Source of the DNA: Ophioderma brevispina
Lineage: Eukaryota; Echinodermata; Ophiuroidea; Amphilepidida; Ophiodermatidae
Length of the DNA: 64,000 bases
Assembly: GCA_023653785.1 (NCBI GenBank)
Contig: JAMKCH010012677.1
Span: 1-64,000, forward strand
Direction: 5' to 3'
Shown here: one piece after another, positions 45,501 through 58,289 of the stretch
Layout: each line of letters starts with the position of its first letter
Position numbering within the stretch: position 1 is the stretch's first letter
Program-made: the position numbers and the translations under genes
Notes under the pieces: generated by a model
The model's input: the letters and a program-made list of their open reading frames with translations, nothing else
Told to the model about the DNA's origin: nothing
The model's database searches: none

Positions 45501-46759
45501 TTGAATATTCTTCTATGCCGAACACCCACAAACATATCTTGTTTTACAAATTGTATCCGAATCGAAGTACACGTGCATCGATACGCCATTACGTTGTTCA
45601 CTGAAAATCGATAAAAGAATGCTGTCCAGAAAATTAACTTGCATTGATTTGAACTTTTGCTGATTTGTTATCAGTATATGAGATTGTGAAATGGAGAAGC
45701 TTATCTTGTCACTTTCACGAAGATTATGACGAGAATTCGAAATAACATCTAAAAGCATTTCCTTAAAAGTACACTGCACGGCCCTTAAAATGGTTAATAA
45801 TACTTCTAAAATAAAGAAATCGTACAAAACCAATCCAAACAACCACAATAATAAATGCATCACATAAAATACACCACTCTTATAGAAATTGAAAGAGAAG
45901 TTCATTGTTTAGCCGATATGTTGGACTTTTCTTCCATAAATCGGATTTGTATAAGCAAAGCCAACCATACACAACATAAACGTTTAAAAATTTCAACAGA
46001 TACCTTAACAAGTTCGCAAGTTGTAACACGGTACTTTTTTTAAAACAACCCCCCGTTGTTTTATAAATTTTAAACAGCGTTTTTCCCAGTTTAATCATTT
46101 GCAGGTTTGAGGTCAGCAGAAAATGATTGGTGTTGACTCGTCGAATCGTTATCTTAATTGACAAACGATGGAAAATATCATTTTTTGAAAATTCAAGTTC
46201 GAAATTTCGATTTCGGATTCATTATACATATGATACGAAAATTATAAAAGATAATTAGGATAATGCCGATGATCATCACCCTGATTATATTACACACGAT
46301 GTAGTATGATGCAGGATTCTCGGGAGTCTACGTATTTCTGTTTTGCCCAATCCATATTAATATTCAATTGAATGCATCTAATATGATGAGTACTTGTCTA
46401 CCCAGTCGAGGGAATAGGTGTGTGATATCCCTAGTCAATTTGGACTAGATGTGAATTGGATTTATGTGATATTGACATCGACGACTCGACTGAGCATCGC
46501 CACAGATGATCATGATAACAAGCTAGGCAGCCATATTGAACTCATGCCTAGAGGGCAAATGACCTATTTACAGTATAGCTCGTGTTGGATGTGATTATTT
46601 AATATGATGCACATTTTAGTATTCATAATAGCAGTCTAAGCATGTGACGACAGTGTGTGTTAAATAAAACTGCTAGTGCTAGTATAAAAATCAATATGAT
46701 TTTTTTTTTATTTTAAAACAATTACCCGTACCACACCCGCCCAAACAAAACGCATACAC

Positions 46760-47040
46760 ACTCTCCCACACACACACACACGCGCGCGCACACGCACACA
46801 CATTTTGAGAAAATCACAACGCGTTGCCGTAATTTCACAACGATTGATGAGATTCGGTGACTTGTATTTAAAAATGGACCCACAGCGCGTTGCTACGCGT
46901 TGTGGACTCAATGCATAGCACATACAAACAAGCACATAAATACAAATGAAAGCACGCACGCACCCCACATACACAGAACCCCTCCATACACACACTAGTG
47001 TGCGAGCACGTGTACACACACGCACTCATACGAACACGCG
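46760..47040. repeat. CA-rich low-complexity stretches in unit A
   Basis: (CA)n-like runs with interspersed CG (CACACACACACGCGCGCG at about 46770, and looser ACACAC runs to 47040). The counterpart in unit B (about 55960-56060) is also CA/CG-rich but of different length. The open minus-strand frame across it is a by-product of the repeat. Confidence 0.7.
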
Positions 47041-47634
47041 CGAGCACAGGTAACTAACTCGCAATGACATTTATATGAAATAATATCACTGTAATAGCAG
47101 TAATGGGGCTACAGGTTCCAGGCGTTAGGAGCCTCAACTTCTGCTTAACATTTCCTATTTCACGCTTTATAAATCATAATTAATTCATCTATAATATGCC
47201 TGAGAAACGTTTCCCTGGATCATCACAAATAACCTCCTATTTAAAATCCACACCAGGCCCTCCTAGGCTCAGCCAGTAATCACAAATCTACCTTCGCTTC
47301 AAACCTTTTCTATCTTGACATCCCAATTGGTTCGGCGCTGCATTTTCGCTTCCTCAATGTCACGCTTTGTCGCTAGCGTTGTCAAGCGTAAAGCTTCTAT
47401 CATTTCCCCCGTTATCCTTCCATCCAATCTCTCTCTCTGGAGCAGTCGTTAGTTCCACTTTCATTCACTTTTCACTCTCTGAGCGCCAGTCATGACTGGG
47501 ATATTAAGGAGCTTGCTTGGTGCAGCTCAACAGACTGCTAGGTGATATTGTTGAAATACTGTGGGTTTATTAATGTGACATAAAGACATAGACAAATCAT
47601 ACCATAACAGACCCTACTGACACAGTGATCGCGG

Positions 47635-47885
47635 ACACCCACATCCACCAACACTCACACTCACACATCATCCACCCACCCACCAGCCCGCCCACACACA
47701 CACATACACACACGCGAACGAATACACACACGAACACACCTACAAAATTACCTATATATGGTCTTGCGAAAGAAATTGCTGTGATACATACAGGCGCTAT
47801 AATATCAAATTGTAATGCAGTATGAATTAATGTGTGTGTGTGTGTGTGTGTGTGTAACATTGTGTGTGTGTGTTTGTGTATATGT
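47635..47885. repeat. Opposed (CA)n and (TG)n tracts in unit A
   Basis: CA-rich sequence at 47635-47740 and a pure (TG)14 at about 47830-47857, with more TG to 47885, face each other about 100 bp apart and could pair as a hairpin. Unit B keeps the arrangement (56800-56900 and 56995-57060) with shorter tracts. The central 90 bp are conserved between units. Confidence 0.7.
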
Positions 47886-48223
47886 GAGTTGTGTATGTGC
47901 GTGTGCGCGCGATATTGTTATTTGGTCAATTCTGCCAAATGGCTTCAATCGGAACAAAATGTTTTGTATTTTCTTCTGTATCTGATATCTTAAATTTTAT
48001 ATTTGAATAATTGTGTCACTGATATCGGTTGCAGAAAACCCGTCAACACCGCCCATCATATTTCCTGCCGGAAGCAAGGCATGGACATTTGTATGCGATT
48101 CGTAATGGATGAATTTGGTTATTTTTCCAAAATGAAAAATTCAAGCCAAAGAGAAGTCATAGAATTATTCCTTGTGTTTTGGTGTATCAAAAATGACGTC
48201 TAATATATATATTTTTTGATATG

Positions 48224-48568
48224 TGTGATAACGGGGGTACAAGTAGCGCAGCGGTTCTTCCCTCAGCTTTACAACCACTGAGGTCCCCAGTTCGATCCCC
48301 GGTCGGGCATGGCTTTACGTGTAATTGGTTTCCAGTCAAGCTCGCTCTCGCAGGTTTTTTTCTCCAGGTTGCCTCCGGTTTCCTCCTGCTACTAAAAACC
48401 TGACTTTTCTTCCCCTTCTTGTCCTAGTTTAACGTATGTTGTTTCGGTCGTTGTTCGTGTAAAAGTGTTGCAATTGGCGCTGTATTGTGCTTAGCCTCTA
48501 GTTTGCATTGTTTTCTGTGTAAGCGCTGTGTTCTGTGTAGAGCGCTTATTAAATGCTTAATATGATTA
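48224..48568 (+). mobile_element. tRNA-derived SINE, present only in unit A
   Basis: AGTAGCGCAGCGGTTCTTCC is an A box region and CCAGTTCGATCCCCGGTC a perfect B-box arm; together they give a recognisable tRNA-like head (48239-48310). The body follows with CTCGCAGGTTTTTTTCTCC and GCCTCCGGTTTCCTCC, a motif seen in the central domain of several metazoan SINEs, and the 3' end GTAGAGCGCTTATTAAATGC resembles LINE-derived SINE tails. TTGATAT occurs on both sides (48217-48223, 48569-48575), a likely target duplication. Unit B lacks the element at the same place (about 57392). Confidence 0.85.
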
Positions 48569-48775
48569 TTGATATTTTAATTATGAAAACGTGAGAGATT
48601 GATGAAAGGAACGCCGTTAATTGACTTTTTAGTGTTCCTCCAATGGGTCCTGCACTCTTTACACCCAGCGATATAAACAATCTAGGATGGAATTGATTGA
48701 TAGAACATATAGGGGCATAGTAATTGAACCGAAGATCGTGTGTAATTCTTATCATGTTTTGAAATCGATATAGTG

Positions 48776-49170
48776 CCTTTGTACAATTCTAATTATGATT
48801 GTCTCCAGAATATAGTACACCTGGGGAAATGTATTAAGGTTTGTTTTAATGTTTTTTCATATACAATTTTGACAGAGCCATTTTTTCCATACAGAATTTC
48901 CATGGAGAATCTAAATCATGGGTGTCATTTTTTTAAATGTGTTCTTGGGTGTTTTAAAGGGGGAACTTTGTACAGGGGTAAACATAAAGTGTTTAAAGGT
49001 CGATTCAATTTTATTGTCAGGATTTGTTTTAAAGTGTCCATTTATCAAAACCCTAACTTTTAACACCAAGACTACAAAATCTGCAGCCACTGAGAAAGAA
49101 ACGCACTAAGACCCTCCTCTTGTTTTCCTCCCTTTATTCCTCCTTTCCTCCCTGGACTTAAACAGGAATG
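48776..49170. repeat. Unit A-specific block, unclassified
   Basis: About 390 bp between ATCGATAT and the GGTTAAGG region are absent from unit B (about 57615-57650, where 35 unrelated bases stand). It contains TTTGTACAGGGGTAAAC, reminiscent of the TGTACAGGGG motif in the foldbacks at 16.5 and 23.3 kb, and a CCTCC-rich right edge. Two overlapping frames (96 and 63 codons) have no recognised domain. Insertion in A or deletion in B are equally possible. Confidence 0.55.
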
Positions 49171-49644
49171 AGGTTAAGGTTGTTATATCCAAAGGGTGTT
49201 TTGAATTAATCACATAATGCATTGCAATGTTGCCTATGGAACTGTACTGGACTGTTCTAAACACATACTTAGGGATAAAAAAGTTGGTCAAGAAGTTTAA
49301 GAACCACAAGAAGTTCATGAACATGCAATAAAAATTCCTAATTACTACCCTGTGGTATAGGCTACAATGAGTGTCCGTCAGGATTTTTAGAATAGGATTC
49401 TCGTGGGATCACATGACCTTATTGAGTGCCATTGTCCAAAACTGTGCATTTTGGGATAACTCAGCCATCTTGTCTTAAAGAGTGCACTTTTGGTGTAAAG
49501 TTCACTAGAAGGCAACTGGAATATCAGGAATGTCAATATAGTCTGTTAAGTGCTTGGTAACCAACCCAGGTTCGTGGCTTCGAACACTTTGCGTTGGCCG
49601 GATTCAACTCGTTCAGATCTTTCAATTTCTGCCGTTGTTTCCTT

Positions 49645-49780
49645 TGCCTGGGTCCCGGTGTGAAAGCAGACATGTCCGCCGAGAGCAATAGTCCGGCTCC
49701 ATAGACGATAACGAAATAAGCGTGAAACTAATGTTGCGTAAGAGTCAACTGATCGAGTGCCCTTCATTCTTTACCGTGTA
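49645..49780 (-). repeat. Fragment related to the R2/NeSL-like LINE
   Basis: CCGGTGTGAA, GACGATAACGAAATAAGCG, TGAAACTAATGTTG and GAGTCAACTGA-TTCTTTACC follow the same order as 15755-15870 inside the R2/NeSL-like remnant. Translation on the minus strand (VDSYATLVSRLFRYR) parallels the decayed VDSS..FFRYR there. It is part of the duplicated unit; the unit B counterpart is at about 58108-58235. A short, old LINE fragment is the simplest reading. Confidence 0.5.
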
Positions 49781-50092
49781 GTTCGTAAACTATGAGTACG
49801 GCGGACTAGAATTTTCTTCTACCCCGAATCTTGTAACTACGAATCTCTCATCAGAAAAAAGCTTTTGAGTTGCTGTTAAACCTGTATCAGTGTATTGTTT
49901 TTCTGGATGATTACAACGTGCACTGCACTGCACTGTGCGTGCACGTTTAGAAAGATACATGGTAACCGATGTTTTTTTTTCCACGGGTGTCTGTCAGTTA
50001 TTGCAAACCTAGGAAAGACAGTCTTTATTCCGATATATTTTTTTCCAAAACAAAGTCCACAACGATGCCATTTTATGGGTCCACCCTCTACG

Positions 50093-50326
50093 AAGAGAAG
50101 ATTCATAGCTTTTCCTCCCACAATGCACTTGGGGCTTCCAATGGAGGTTTTTTGTACGGTAACTGATTTGAATCGTTAGTGATGAAAACATGGGGCTAAA
50201 TTGATAGTACTTATCACAAACTTGCATTTGAAGAGCGTTCTACAATCTCTAACGATCACATGCAACCTTACAAAAACTTCCAATGGAAGCAAGCATTGTG
50301 GGGAAGCTATGGTAATCTTCTCTTTC
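50093..50326. mobile_element. MULE-like MITE with 9-bp target duplication, copy 2, unit A only
   Basis: Starts AAGAGAAGATTCATAGCTTT and ends with the inverse of AAGAGAAGATTACCATAGCT; the inverted similarity runs about 65 bp through CCCACAATGC, CTTCCATTGGAAG-like and TTTTTGTA. CCCTCTACG flanks it exactly (50084-50092, 50327-50335). Unit B reads CACCCTCTACGCTATGG through the empty site (about 58837-58853). The CCCACAATGC, TTCCAAT and AAGAG features are shared with 44878-45098, so both belong to one family. Known: 9-bp duplications and long inverted repeats indicate Mutator-type transposition. Confidence 0.88.
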
Positions 50327-50339
50327 CCCTCTACGTATG

Positions 50340-51570
50340 GTAACAATATGTTTCGATGGCAAAACGAGCAATAATCGCCACATCGAGTTTAAACTGTAGC
50401 TCTCACGGTAGAGCATAACCGAGTTCTATTTTTTTGGTCATAACTTCAATAAAATATGTAATGTTAGGATCAACGTTAAAAAAACTTATCTGACCAGTTT
50501 TTCGTAGAATTGTCCTATTAACCTGTTTTTTTGTATTCGTGGATAAAGTACAATGTAAGCTATACATAAATCAACCAAAATTTCCCCTCTGTTGCTCCGG
50601 AAAAGAGGATGCCCAGGGATGCTATTAAATTAATTCATTATAAAATCCGTTTCCCTCTTTTTAAAAGGACGACTCCAAACTCCTCACTTAAATATTGATG
50701 GGTGTGTGATGGGTTGTGTCAAGAGACAACGAGGATTGGCCCAAGTCACTTCTTGATTGCCATCACAAATACACACTCACAATGTGGTGTGGTAACGTTT
50801 TCAATTGTCTATGAATAAGATATAGTGGCAATTAAAACTCTTGAAAAGTGGCATTTATATGGCTAACTTATCTCTGTTTTCTGAAAATCCCCTTGTTACT
50901 CATTGAGATATGAGCAGCAGCAAAACACAACATCATTTAGCCAACAATGACCATAATCAGCTACAGACTGGCACACAGATGGTACAATTATGCAAATTAT
51001 ATCGAGTATCATCACCCCATGAATGTTCATTGTACAACTTCTGCCAATACACTTAATGCTGAATTTAGAGAATTGCTTTGAATATTTTGCCGAATACAAA
51101 TATTGATCAATTAGTTTATAATCTTTTAGGTCAAAACGCTTTTGGGTCACAAAATGCCTTTTAATGAATGATAAAACAAGAAATGCCCTCGACTCCTACG
51201 GATGTCGAAAACTCAGTGCGTGGCGATAGATATGACAACTTATACTTTTAATGTATTTTACATAAAACATAATCTATGAAAAACTAGATTTTGTGGCTCA
51301 TGTAATTAATATTAACAGGTGCCTAATTGTTTGATGCAAAGCCGAGATTTTGAACCAAAACACAAAGAGTGTGGTAAAAGCAATGTTGGAAATTTGATAG
51401 CCCGCTTTTGATTCTCATTTAATCACCCTCGTCCTACCAGACTTAATTTTTTGTAACAACGTTATTTTAAGGAAATTCGTTATAAGCACCCTGAATATAA
51501 TTTTGATAATGTTGTACTAGCTATTGGTTCTACTCTTTCCATTGATTTCATCAAATAAGATACAGAACAT
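50340..51570. other. Unit A, no recognisable gene
   Basis: Matches unit B 58850-59990 throughout. A hairpin-like GAAAAGAGGATGCCC segment is well conserved, but nothing functional is identified. Confidence 0.5.
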
Positions 51571-51574
51571 ACTT

Positions 51575-53126
51575 ATAAGTATGAATAGAATAGGTATTAA
51601 GCTTTATTAAGTATGTCGGCTCCACCGGCCATATACAAAACAATACATGGTAATTCATGGTCACGGGACATGAAGGCAAAAGTACTTTTATTATTGAAAC
51701 AATTGTATAACAATATTGATTAAACTATTTATTATAGACCACCTGTTTTATAATTACTTAATAGATATCATACTATGTTTTAAGAGCACAGAAAACATAT
51801 TCAGTAAGTGTATAGATATTTTACTCTTTCTCACTGTTCATGACGTTCAAGAAACTTTTCAAAGTCGGGTTAAACCCAAATATATCAGGGATACATTTAT
51901 GTCTAAGATCTGAAAGAAGAGCAAACTAAAACAAAGTGGAATTCATCCTCCATTTTCCATCATGCAACAATTCACAATAGCCTCCTCTGTGGCATTAATT
52001 TTTGCCATCTTCCTGTTTCGATCCGGAAGAGGATGATTCAGAACACCCTTATTTTTTTTGTCCAAGCCCTCTTTTACTAAAATCTTGAATACACCAAAGG
52101 TATTTTTTCAAGTGCTAATAGAGATTTTTAAACGACTACTAGATTTTAATTTACTTCGTGAACTGATAGCGGAAACCAGTTTTGAAATGGGAAATGTCCC
52201 TAAATCTTGTGGCAAAAATGTCTAAGAATAGATTATAATCACCAACTCCCTGTGATAAACCCCTACACCAAAACCATAGTATTTAAAGATACTTGATATG
52301 TTGTAAGCCCAAGGTTTTGATACCAACGTTTGTCCAATTTGAAAAGCCTTTTCATAGCTTTTTTCTTTGGTATCCGTTTATCAACATATAAATTATTTAA
52401 CCAGTCTTTCATACACGAACGACTTAAAACACATACATGGGATGTTCTTCCACATTCTCCTGAATGTAGCACTATTAGAGTATTTGTGTGGTAACTCCTA
52501 AAAACTTGTTTACAAGTTTGAGATGAAAAACCTTTTTCAATGGAGTCATATCTTTGGAAATCCCAAATCCAGCGCCATAAAGCATTATAAGGCTCAATAA
52601 CAAAACGAAAATTTTAAAATATGCCCGATATGGAACCCACCAATCCTTTTTTCATTGCGCTCGTCCCACGCACACATTGCCCGTGTGGTTTGAATTGCAA
52701 GTGTTGGTGTAAGCTTGTGTAAAGGTATTCCCGGATGTTAACATCAAACCAAGATATTTATATGAGTTAACAATTTCAATATCGAGCCCTTTAACTTGCC
52801 ACCTTTTCAACTTGCCCACTGCTTCCCCTACTGTTAATGATGATCCTTAGTCTTACCAATGTTAACTTTCATCCCCCAGTTATCAGAGACACAGAACATT
52901 TCAGAACTTCTATGTGTTTCCTTAAACCACAAAATGAATCTGCCACAAGAACAATATCATCTGCATAAATCTGCTTTAACTTCAGTTGACAGTCATCGAG
53001 CCTGTATACCCGCGACCGAACATGAATATCACGAAGTCTTGAAAGTTCACTGATAAAAACTGATAAAGAGGGGACTATTTTGACAACCCTTGACGAAGGC
53101 CACAAGGACATTCAAAATAATTAGTA
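51575..53126 (-). pseudogene. Non-LTR LINE reverse transcriptase fragment, unit A only
   Basis: Read right to left: LKQIYADDIVLVADS (catalytic YADD), GLRKHIEVLKC, NWGMKVNIGKT, then KGLDIEIVNSYKYLG in another frame, and at 52.4 kb ECGRTSHVCVLSRSCMKDWL, LFKLDKRWYQNLGL. This is the palm-thumb-C-terminal order of Jockey/CR1-like LINEs (YADDIVLLADS...WGLxVNxxKTK...YKYLG...ELGRxPLxxxxxxRxxKYWL). The 3' end (AATAAAG at about 51603 on the complement) lies at the unit B match point. Unit B continues uninterrupted from about 60023 to 60035, so this is a 5'-truncated insertion of about 1.55 kb. Frameshifted. Confidence 0.87.
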
Positions 53127-53704
53127 AATGGCCGTCATAATGACGTCCTAAAGTCCACGATTGCTGCCAAAATGTCATGACCTCCTGAAGTTAAGTATTG
53201 ACGTTTTGAATAATTGTTTTGACACTAAACATTTAAAGTTTTTCTTGAGAAGAGACGCCATTGTAAACCGCACAGCACCCAAATATTTGAAACTATATAG
53301 GTTAACTTGGCTTGCTGAGTTGTGATATTTATACGCCATGCAACCGTCAGACGGACAAACAAACAGATAGTCAGGTCGGCGGACACCTACGATCCCAGAG
53401 GCTAATGACTAATAATCGCAACTTTCCATTTGCTCTTGATGCATTCTTTTTAACCTGAACCAGAGAAAATCGAACAGTGGTCATAATTGTAGGAAATGCT
53501 TTAAGCACTCAGTCATCAGCCCCCTTGCCCTCTGAGGGTACATTAACCTGGTTACATACGGTATAATCTTCATTCAATGCTTGTGATCATTAGGATTTAT
53601 GGGCACCTCCATGGCACACCAATGTCAATATATCACGCGCGCATCTATTCATACGTCGCCGTTTTGTTGTCTCTCTACTCTGATATCCAGCCTTACTCCT
53701 TGTG

Positions 53705-54037
53705 GTTTAATTGTGTGTGATTCGTTTTTGCATATATAATGTTTATTTTGTATTAGTACTGACGACCTCCTTACTGCTCCCGGATCTGAGTTGTTCGGCA
53801 ACGTTTGTTGCGCATATACTAACACACCTCAAATTGCGATGTTTGTTATTATGAATAACAAACATTCAATAGAATTGCTCCTCTGGAGGCATTTGTCTCT
53901 CTTATTCTCTTGTGTTAATTAATTTACAGTATGTATTTGGTCTTTGGTTCATTTTGTTATTTGGTATTGATGCACCACCGGTTTATGTGGGTGCCGCTGT
54001 TTAAAAAGCGTAATTCCAATAAATAAATAAATAAATA
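53705..54037 (+). mobile_element. Retroposon with (AAAT)n tail, unit A only
   Basis: About 330 bp absent from unit B (about 60620-60655). It ends in CCAATAAATAAATAAATAAA (54017-54036), the kind of tail left by LINE-mediated insertion. The body shows no tRNA-like head; TTTGTTATT-ATG-AATAACAAA at about 53845 is a perfect short hairpin. Probably a 5'-truncated LINE 3' end or a SINE of unknown origin. Confidence 0.6.
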
Positions 54038-57000
54038 AGTATGAGTCAAAGGCACTACTTGGAATGCCAACGAGGCTTAATAACGTTTAGAGCTTTGACT
54101 AAGGCGTTTCTAACGTAAATTTATCCAACAGTACGCAAAGCTTGATGACCTAAATAAGGCAATATTGTAAAATATGTACGGTACGTGATCTTACTGCTAG
54201 TAGTAATGTCCAATGCTCTACATTCGAATTCCGGTTTTATAAAAACTATTTTGGTCGAACACTATGACATGTCAGAGTAAAAAAGTAAGGCTTACACATA
54301 CATTTATGTTTATCAATCTTCATAATAGAGATCAACTCTATTAATATAAACAATGCCACAACGTCCGTACACTCACTGGAGCTTAGTTTAGCACCAAAAT
54401 GCGGAATTATTCATTTATTTCTTTATATTTTATTTCTTGATCCTTTATTTATCTTTGTTCTTAATTGTTTCTTTCTCTTCTTTTTTATCTTTGTTTTATT
54501 TAATTATACTCTTTATTGTCTTTGTTTAATTGCGTCTTTTCTCTATAATTTTGGATTCTTTATTTAATGGCCTAGTTGTTGTTTTCCCGGATACACTTAC
54601 ATCAAGACCGTCTGCAAATTACCATGGCTCGAGTCGTTACCTGATGTGTCGCCTACAACACATATGGGATTTCATGGAACATCACAACACTTATGATTTT
54701 AAATGAAAATATATCAGTTTGTTTTTCTATTTTTTAGTTATTTTTTTTTCTTTCTATGGAATTTTCTGTTATTTACAAAACACAAAACTCCGGATTTACT
54801 TCAAACAAATCATAAAATCTCGCCACGCAAATGGAATAACACGCACATTTGTTATTAAATCGCGGATATGTTTTGTTTCAGCCTTGAGTTCTATTTTGTT
54901 ACACATAATACGCTTATTGAAGTACACTAATAGCAATTAAACCGAATTTTATCATTGATTTTTTTGGAGAAGTGTTTAAGCTATATCCAATACTCATATA
55001 CCTACCCACTTTTCTTGAATATTCACCTGTTGGTAACCGCCCAATAAAATAGCATCCAACATAACATACACCACATCTTATAGAAATTGCAAGAGAAGTT
55101 CATTGTTAGCCGATATGTTGGACTTTTATTTCCATAAATCAGATTTGTATAAGCAAAGCCAACGCATACCAACAATAACACGTTTTAAAAAGTTTCACTG
55201 AACCTTAACAAGTTGAGAAGTTTTAATAATCACGGTACTTTTTTTAAACAACCCCATTGGTTTTTAGAAGTTTTAAACAGCGAGCGGGTTCTTCCCAGTT
55301 TAATTCATTTGCAGTTTGAGGTCAGCAGAAATGATTGGCCGTTGACCTCCGTCGATCGTTATCTTATGGCCTGGAACCATAACAAGGAAAAATATCATTT
55401 TTTTGAAAATTCAGTTCCAAATTTCATTCAGGATTGATCAATTCTACGTTATACTCAGAAAATTAATGAAAAGATCGTATAATTAGGATATTGCCGATGA
55501 TCACACCCTGATTATATTTAACACACCATGTTAGTAATGATGCATGATCTCTGGATGTCTCCGTATATCGTTTTGCCCATCCATATTAATATTCAATGGA
55601 AACGCTCTAATATGATGAGTCCTTGCTCACCCGGTCGAGGGATAGGTGTGTTGATATCCCTAGTCCAATTGGACCTAGATGTGAGGATTTATTGATTATT
55701 GGACATCGACGACTCGACTGAGCATCGCACAGATGGATCAATGATACAAGCTAGGCAGCCATATTGAACTCATGCCTAGAGGGCAAATGAAACACTATTC
55801 AGTAAGCTCGGGTGGAAATGTGATTCATTTAATATGATGCCACATTTTAGTATTATAATGCAGGTCTCAGCCATGTGACGAAAGTGTTGTGTTTAAATAA
55901 AACATGCTAGTGAAGTATAAATATCAATGATTTTTTGATTTTACAAACCAAAATACCCTTACTACACCCCCCACTGTACATACACCAAACACCCAACAAC
56001 CAAAAAACTCTACACACTCGCCCACCACGCGCGCGCGCGCGCATACGCACAACACACATTTTGAGAAAATCACACGCATTGTTGTGCCGTATGTCCACCA
56101 ACGATTGAATGAGATTCGGTGACTTGTATTTAAAAATGGCCCCGCGCGCGTTGTTGGACTCATGCGTTGCAAGGCCTTCATACAAACAAGCGCGCTAACA
56201 GCAGGTACTCGCAATGAACTTTTTATTATCTACATATAAAATATAGCACTTAGTAATAGCAGTAGTGGGAGCTACAGGTTCCAGGCATTAGGAGCCTCAA
56301 CTTCTGCTTAACATTTCCTATTTCACGCGTTATAATCATAATTAATTCATCTATAATGCCTGAGAAATGTTTCCCTGGATCATCACATCACCTCCTATTT
56401 AAATCCACACCAGTCCCCCCTAGGCTCAGCCAGTCAATCACAAATCTAACAAATCTACCTTCCAGCTTCAACCTTTTTCTATCTTGACATCCCAAGTGGG
56501 TTCGGCGCTGCATTTTCGCTTCCTCAATGCCACGCTTTGTCGCAAGCGTGTCAAGCGTAAACTTCTATCATTTCCCCCGTTATCCTTCCTCCAATCTCTC
56601 TCTCTGGAGCGTCGTTAGTTCCACTTTCATTCACTTTTCACTCTCAGAGCGACAGTCATGACTGGGATATTAAGGCGATGTGCAACTCAACAGACTGCTA
56701 GCTGATATTGTTGAAATACGTGGGCTTATAATGTGACATAAAGATATAGACAAATCGTACAATACATCACAAAAGACCCTATGAACAGTGATCGCGCACA
56801 CCCACATCCACCAACACTCACACCCACATCATCCACCCACCCACCAGCCCGCCCACACACACCACACACACACATACACGTACACACATACAAACGAACA
56901 CACACCTAACAAAATTCCCTATGGTACTGGCGAAAGAAATGCGGTGATACGTACAGGCGCTATAATATCAATGTAATGCAGTTATAACTTAATGTGTGTG

Positions 57001-58289
57001 TGTGTTTGTGTGCGTGTGTACATTGTGAGTGTGTGTTTACCATGTGTGTGTGTGTTTGGGTAGATGTGATTGGTGAGTGCGCGTGCCGCGCGATATTGTA
57101 TTTGGTCAATTCTGCCAAAAATGGCTTCAATTCGGACAAATGTTTTGTATTTCTTCTGTATTGATATTCTAAAGTTTAGATTTGTACAATTGTGTCACTG
57201 TTGATCGGTTGCAGAAACCCGTCAACACCGCCCATATATTTCCTTGCCCGGAAGCAAGCATGGACCTTATTTTGTATCGATTCGTAATGGATGACTTTGT
57301 TATTTTTCCAAAATGAAAAAATCAAGTTAAAGAGAAGTAATGATTATTCATTGTGTTGTGTATCGAAAATGACTTAATAATATATTTTTTGATCTCTGGA
57401 TGAAATAATGATAAAACGTGAGAGATTGATAAAGGAACGCGTTATAAATTGGAATTTTAGTGTTCCTCAAAATGTGTTCCTGCACCTTTACACAAACACA
57501 ATTATATAACAACAATAACACAATAATGTAGGATGAATTGTTTGATATGACCAATAGGGACATATTAATTGTAACCACGAAGATCGTGTGTAATTCTTAT
57601 CATGTTTTATCGATATGAGGGCCTGAAGTGGGGGTTAAGGGTAAAGGGTATCCAAAGGGTGGTTTGACTCAATCCCATCTGCATTGCAATGTTGCCTATT
57701 ACTGTACTGTACTGTTCTAAACACATATCAGTACTTAGGGATAAAAACGTTGGTCTAGACAGTTAAGAAGCAACAAGAACTTTCATGAGCATGCATAAAA
57801 TTCCCTAAGTAGCTAAAAACTGTATAGGCTAAACTTGAGTGTAAAAGTCAGGATTTTAGGAATAGGATTTTTGGGGATCACGTGACCTTATTTAAGTGAA
57901 ATTTCCAAAATTGGTTGCATTTTGATTAACTCAGCCATCTGTCTTAAGATGTACACTTTTGGTGTAGTTTCAATAGAAGGCAACTGGAATATCAGGATGT
58001 TTTTAGTGCTTAGTAACCAACTCCAAAGGTTCGTGGCTTCGAACTGCTTTGGTGGATTCAACTCGTTATACATCTTTCAATTTCTGGTTGTTCCTTTGCC
58101 TCGGTCCCGGTGTGAAAACAGACCATGGTCCGCCGAGAGCCACAGTCCGGGCTCATAGACGATAACGAAATTAAAGCGTTGAAACTAATGTGCGTGAAGA
58201 GTAAAACTGAATCGAGTGTCCTATTCTTACCGTTGTAGTCGGAATATGAGTACGGCGGACTATAATTTCTTCTACACCGGATCGTGTAC

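Larger units (their letters stand above)
45840..55035. repeat. Tandem segmental duplication, unit A (about 9.2 kb)
   Basis: Homologous to 55036-61465 in the same order from end to end. Shared landmarks: GCCGATATGTTGGACTTTT (45912/55103), GCTAGGCAGCCATATTGAAC (46521/55748), GGAGCCTCAACTTCTGCTTA (47129/56291), TCATGACTGGGATATTAAGG (47488/56656), GGAAGCAAGCATGGAC-like (48070/57250), TTGCTCCGGAAAAGAGGATG (50592/59084), CAACCGTCAGACGGACAAAC (53341/60233), and a final AAGCTATA...TGTAACC region (54980/61410). Copies differ mainly by 1-4 bp indels. Unit A holds several insertions absent from B. No coding region recognised in either unit. Confidence 0.92.

Noticed and set aside
45513..45905. 130-codon minus-strand frame with a hydrophobic N-terminal half
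   Set aside because: One of the two longest frames, but AT-rich composition gives many F/L/I codons, no family was recognised, and no splice sites or conserved Cys pattern support it.
46708..47025. 105-codon frame rich in Val, Cys and Arg
   Set aside because: Produced by reading a CA/CG microsatellite; the unit B counterpart does not keep the frame.
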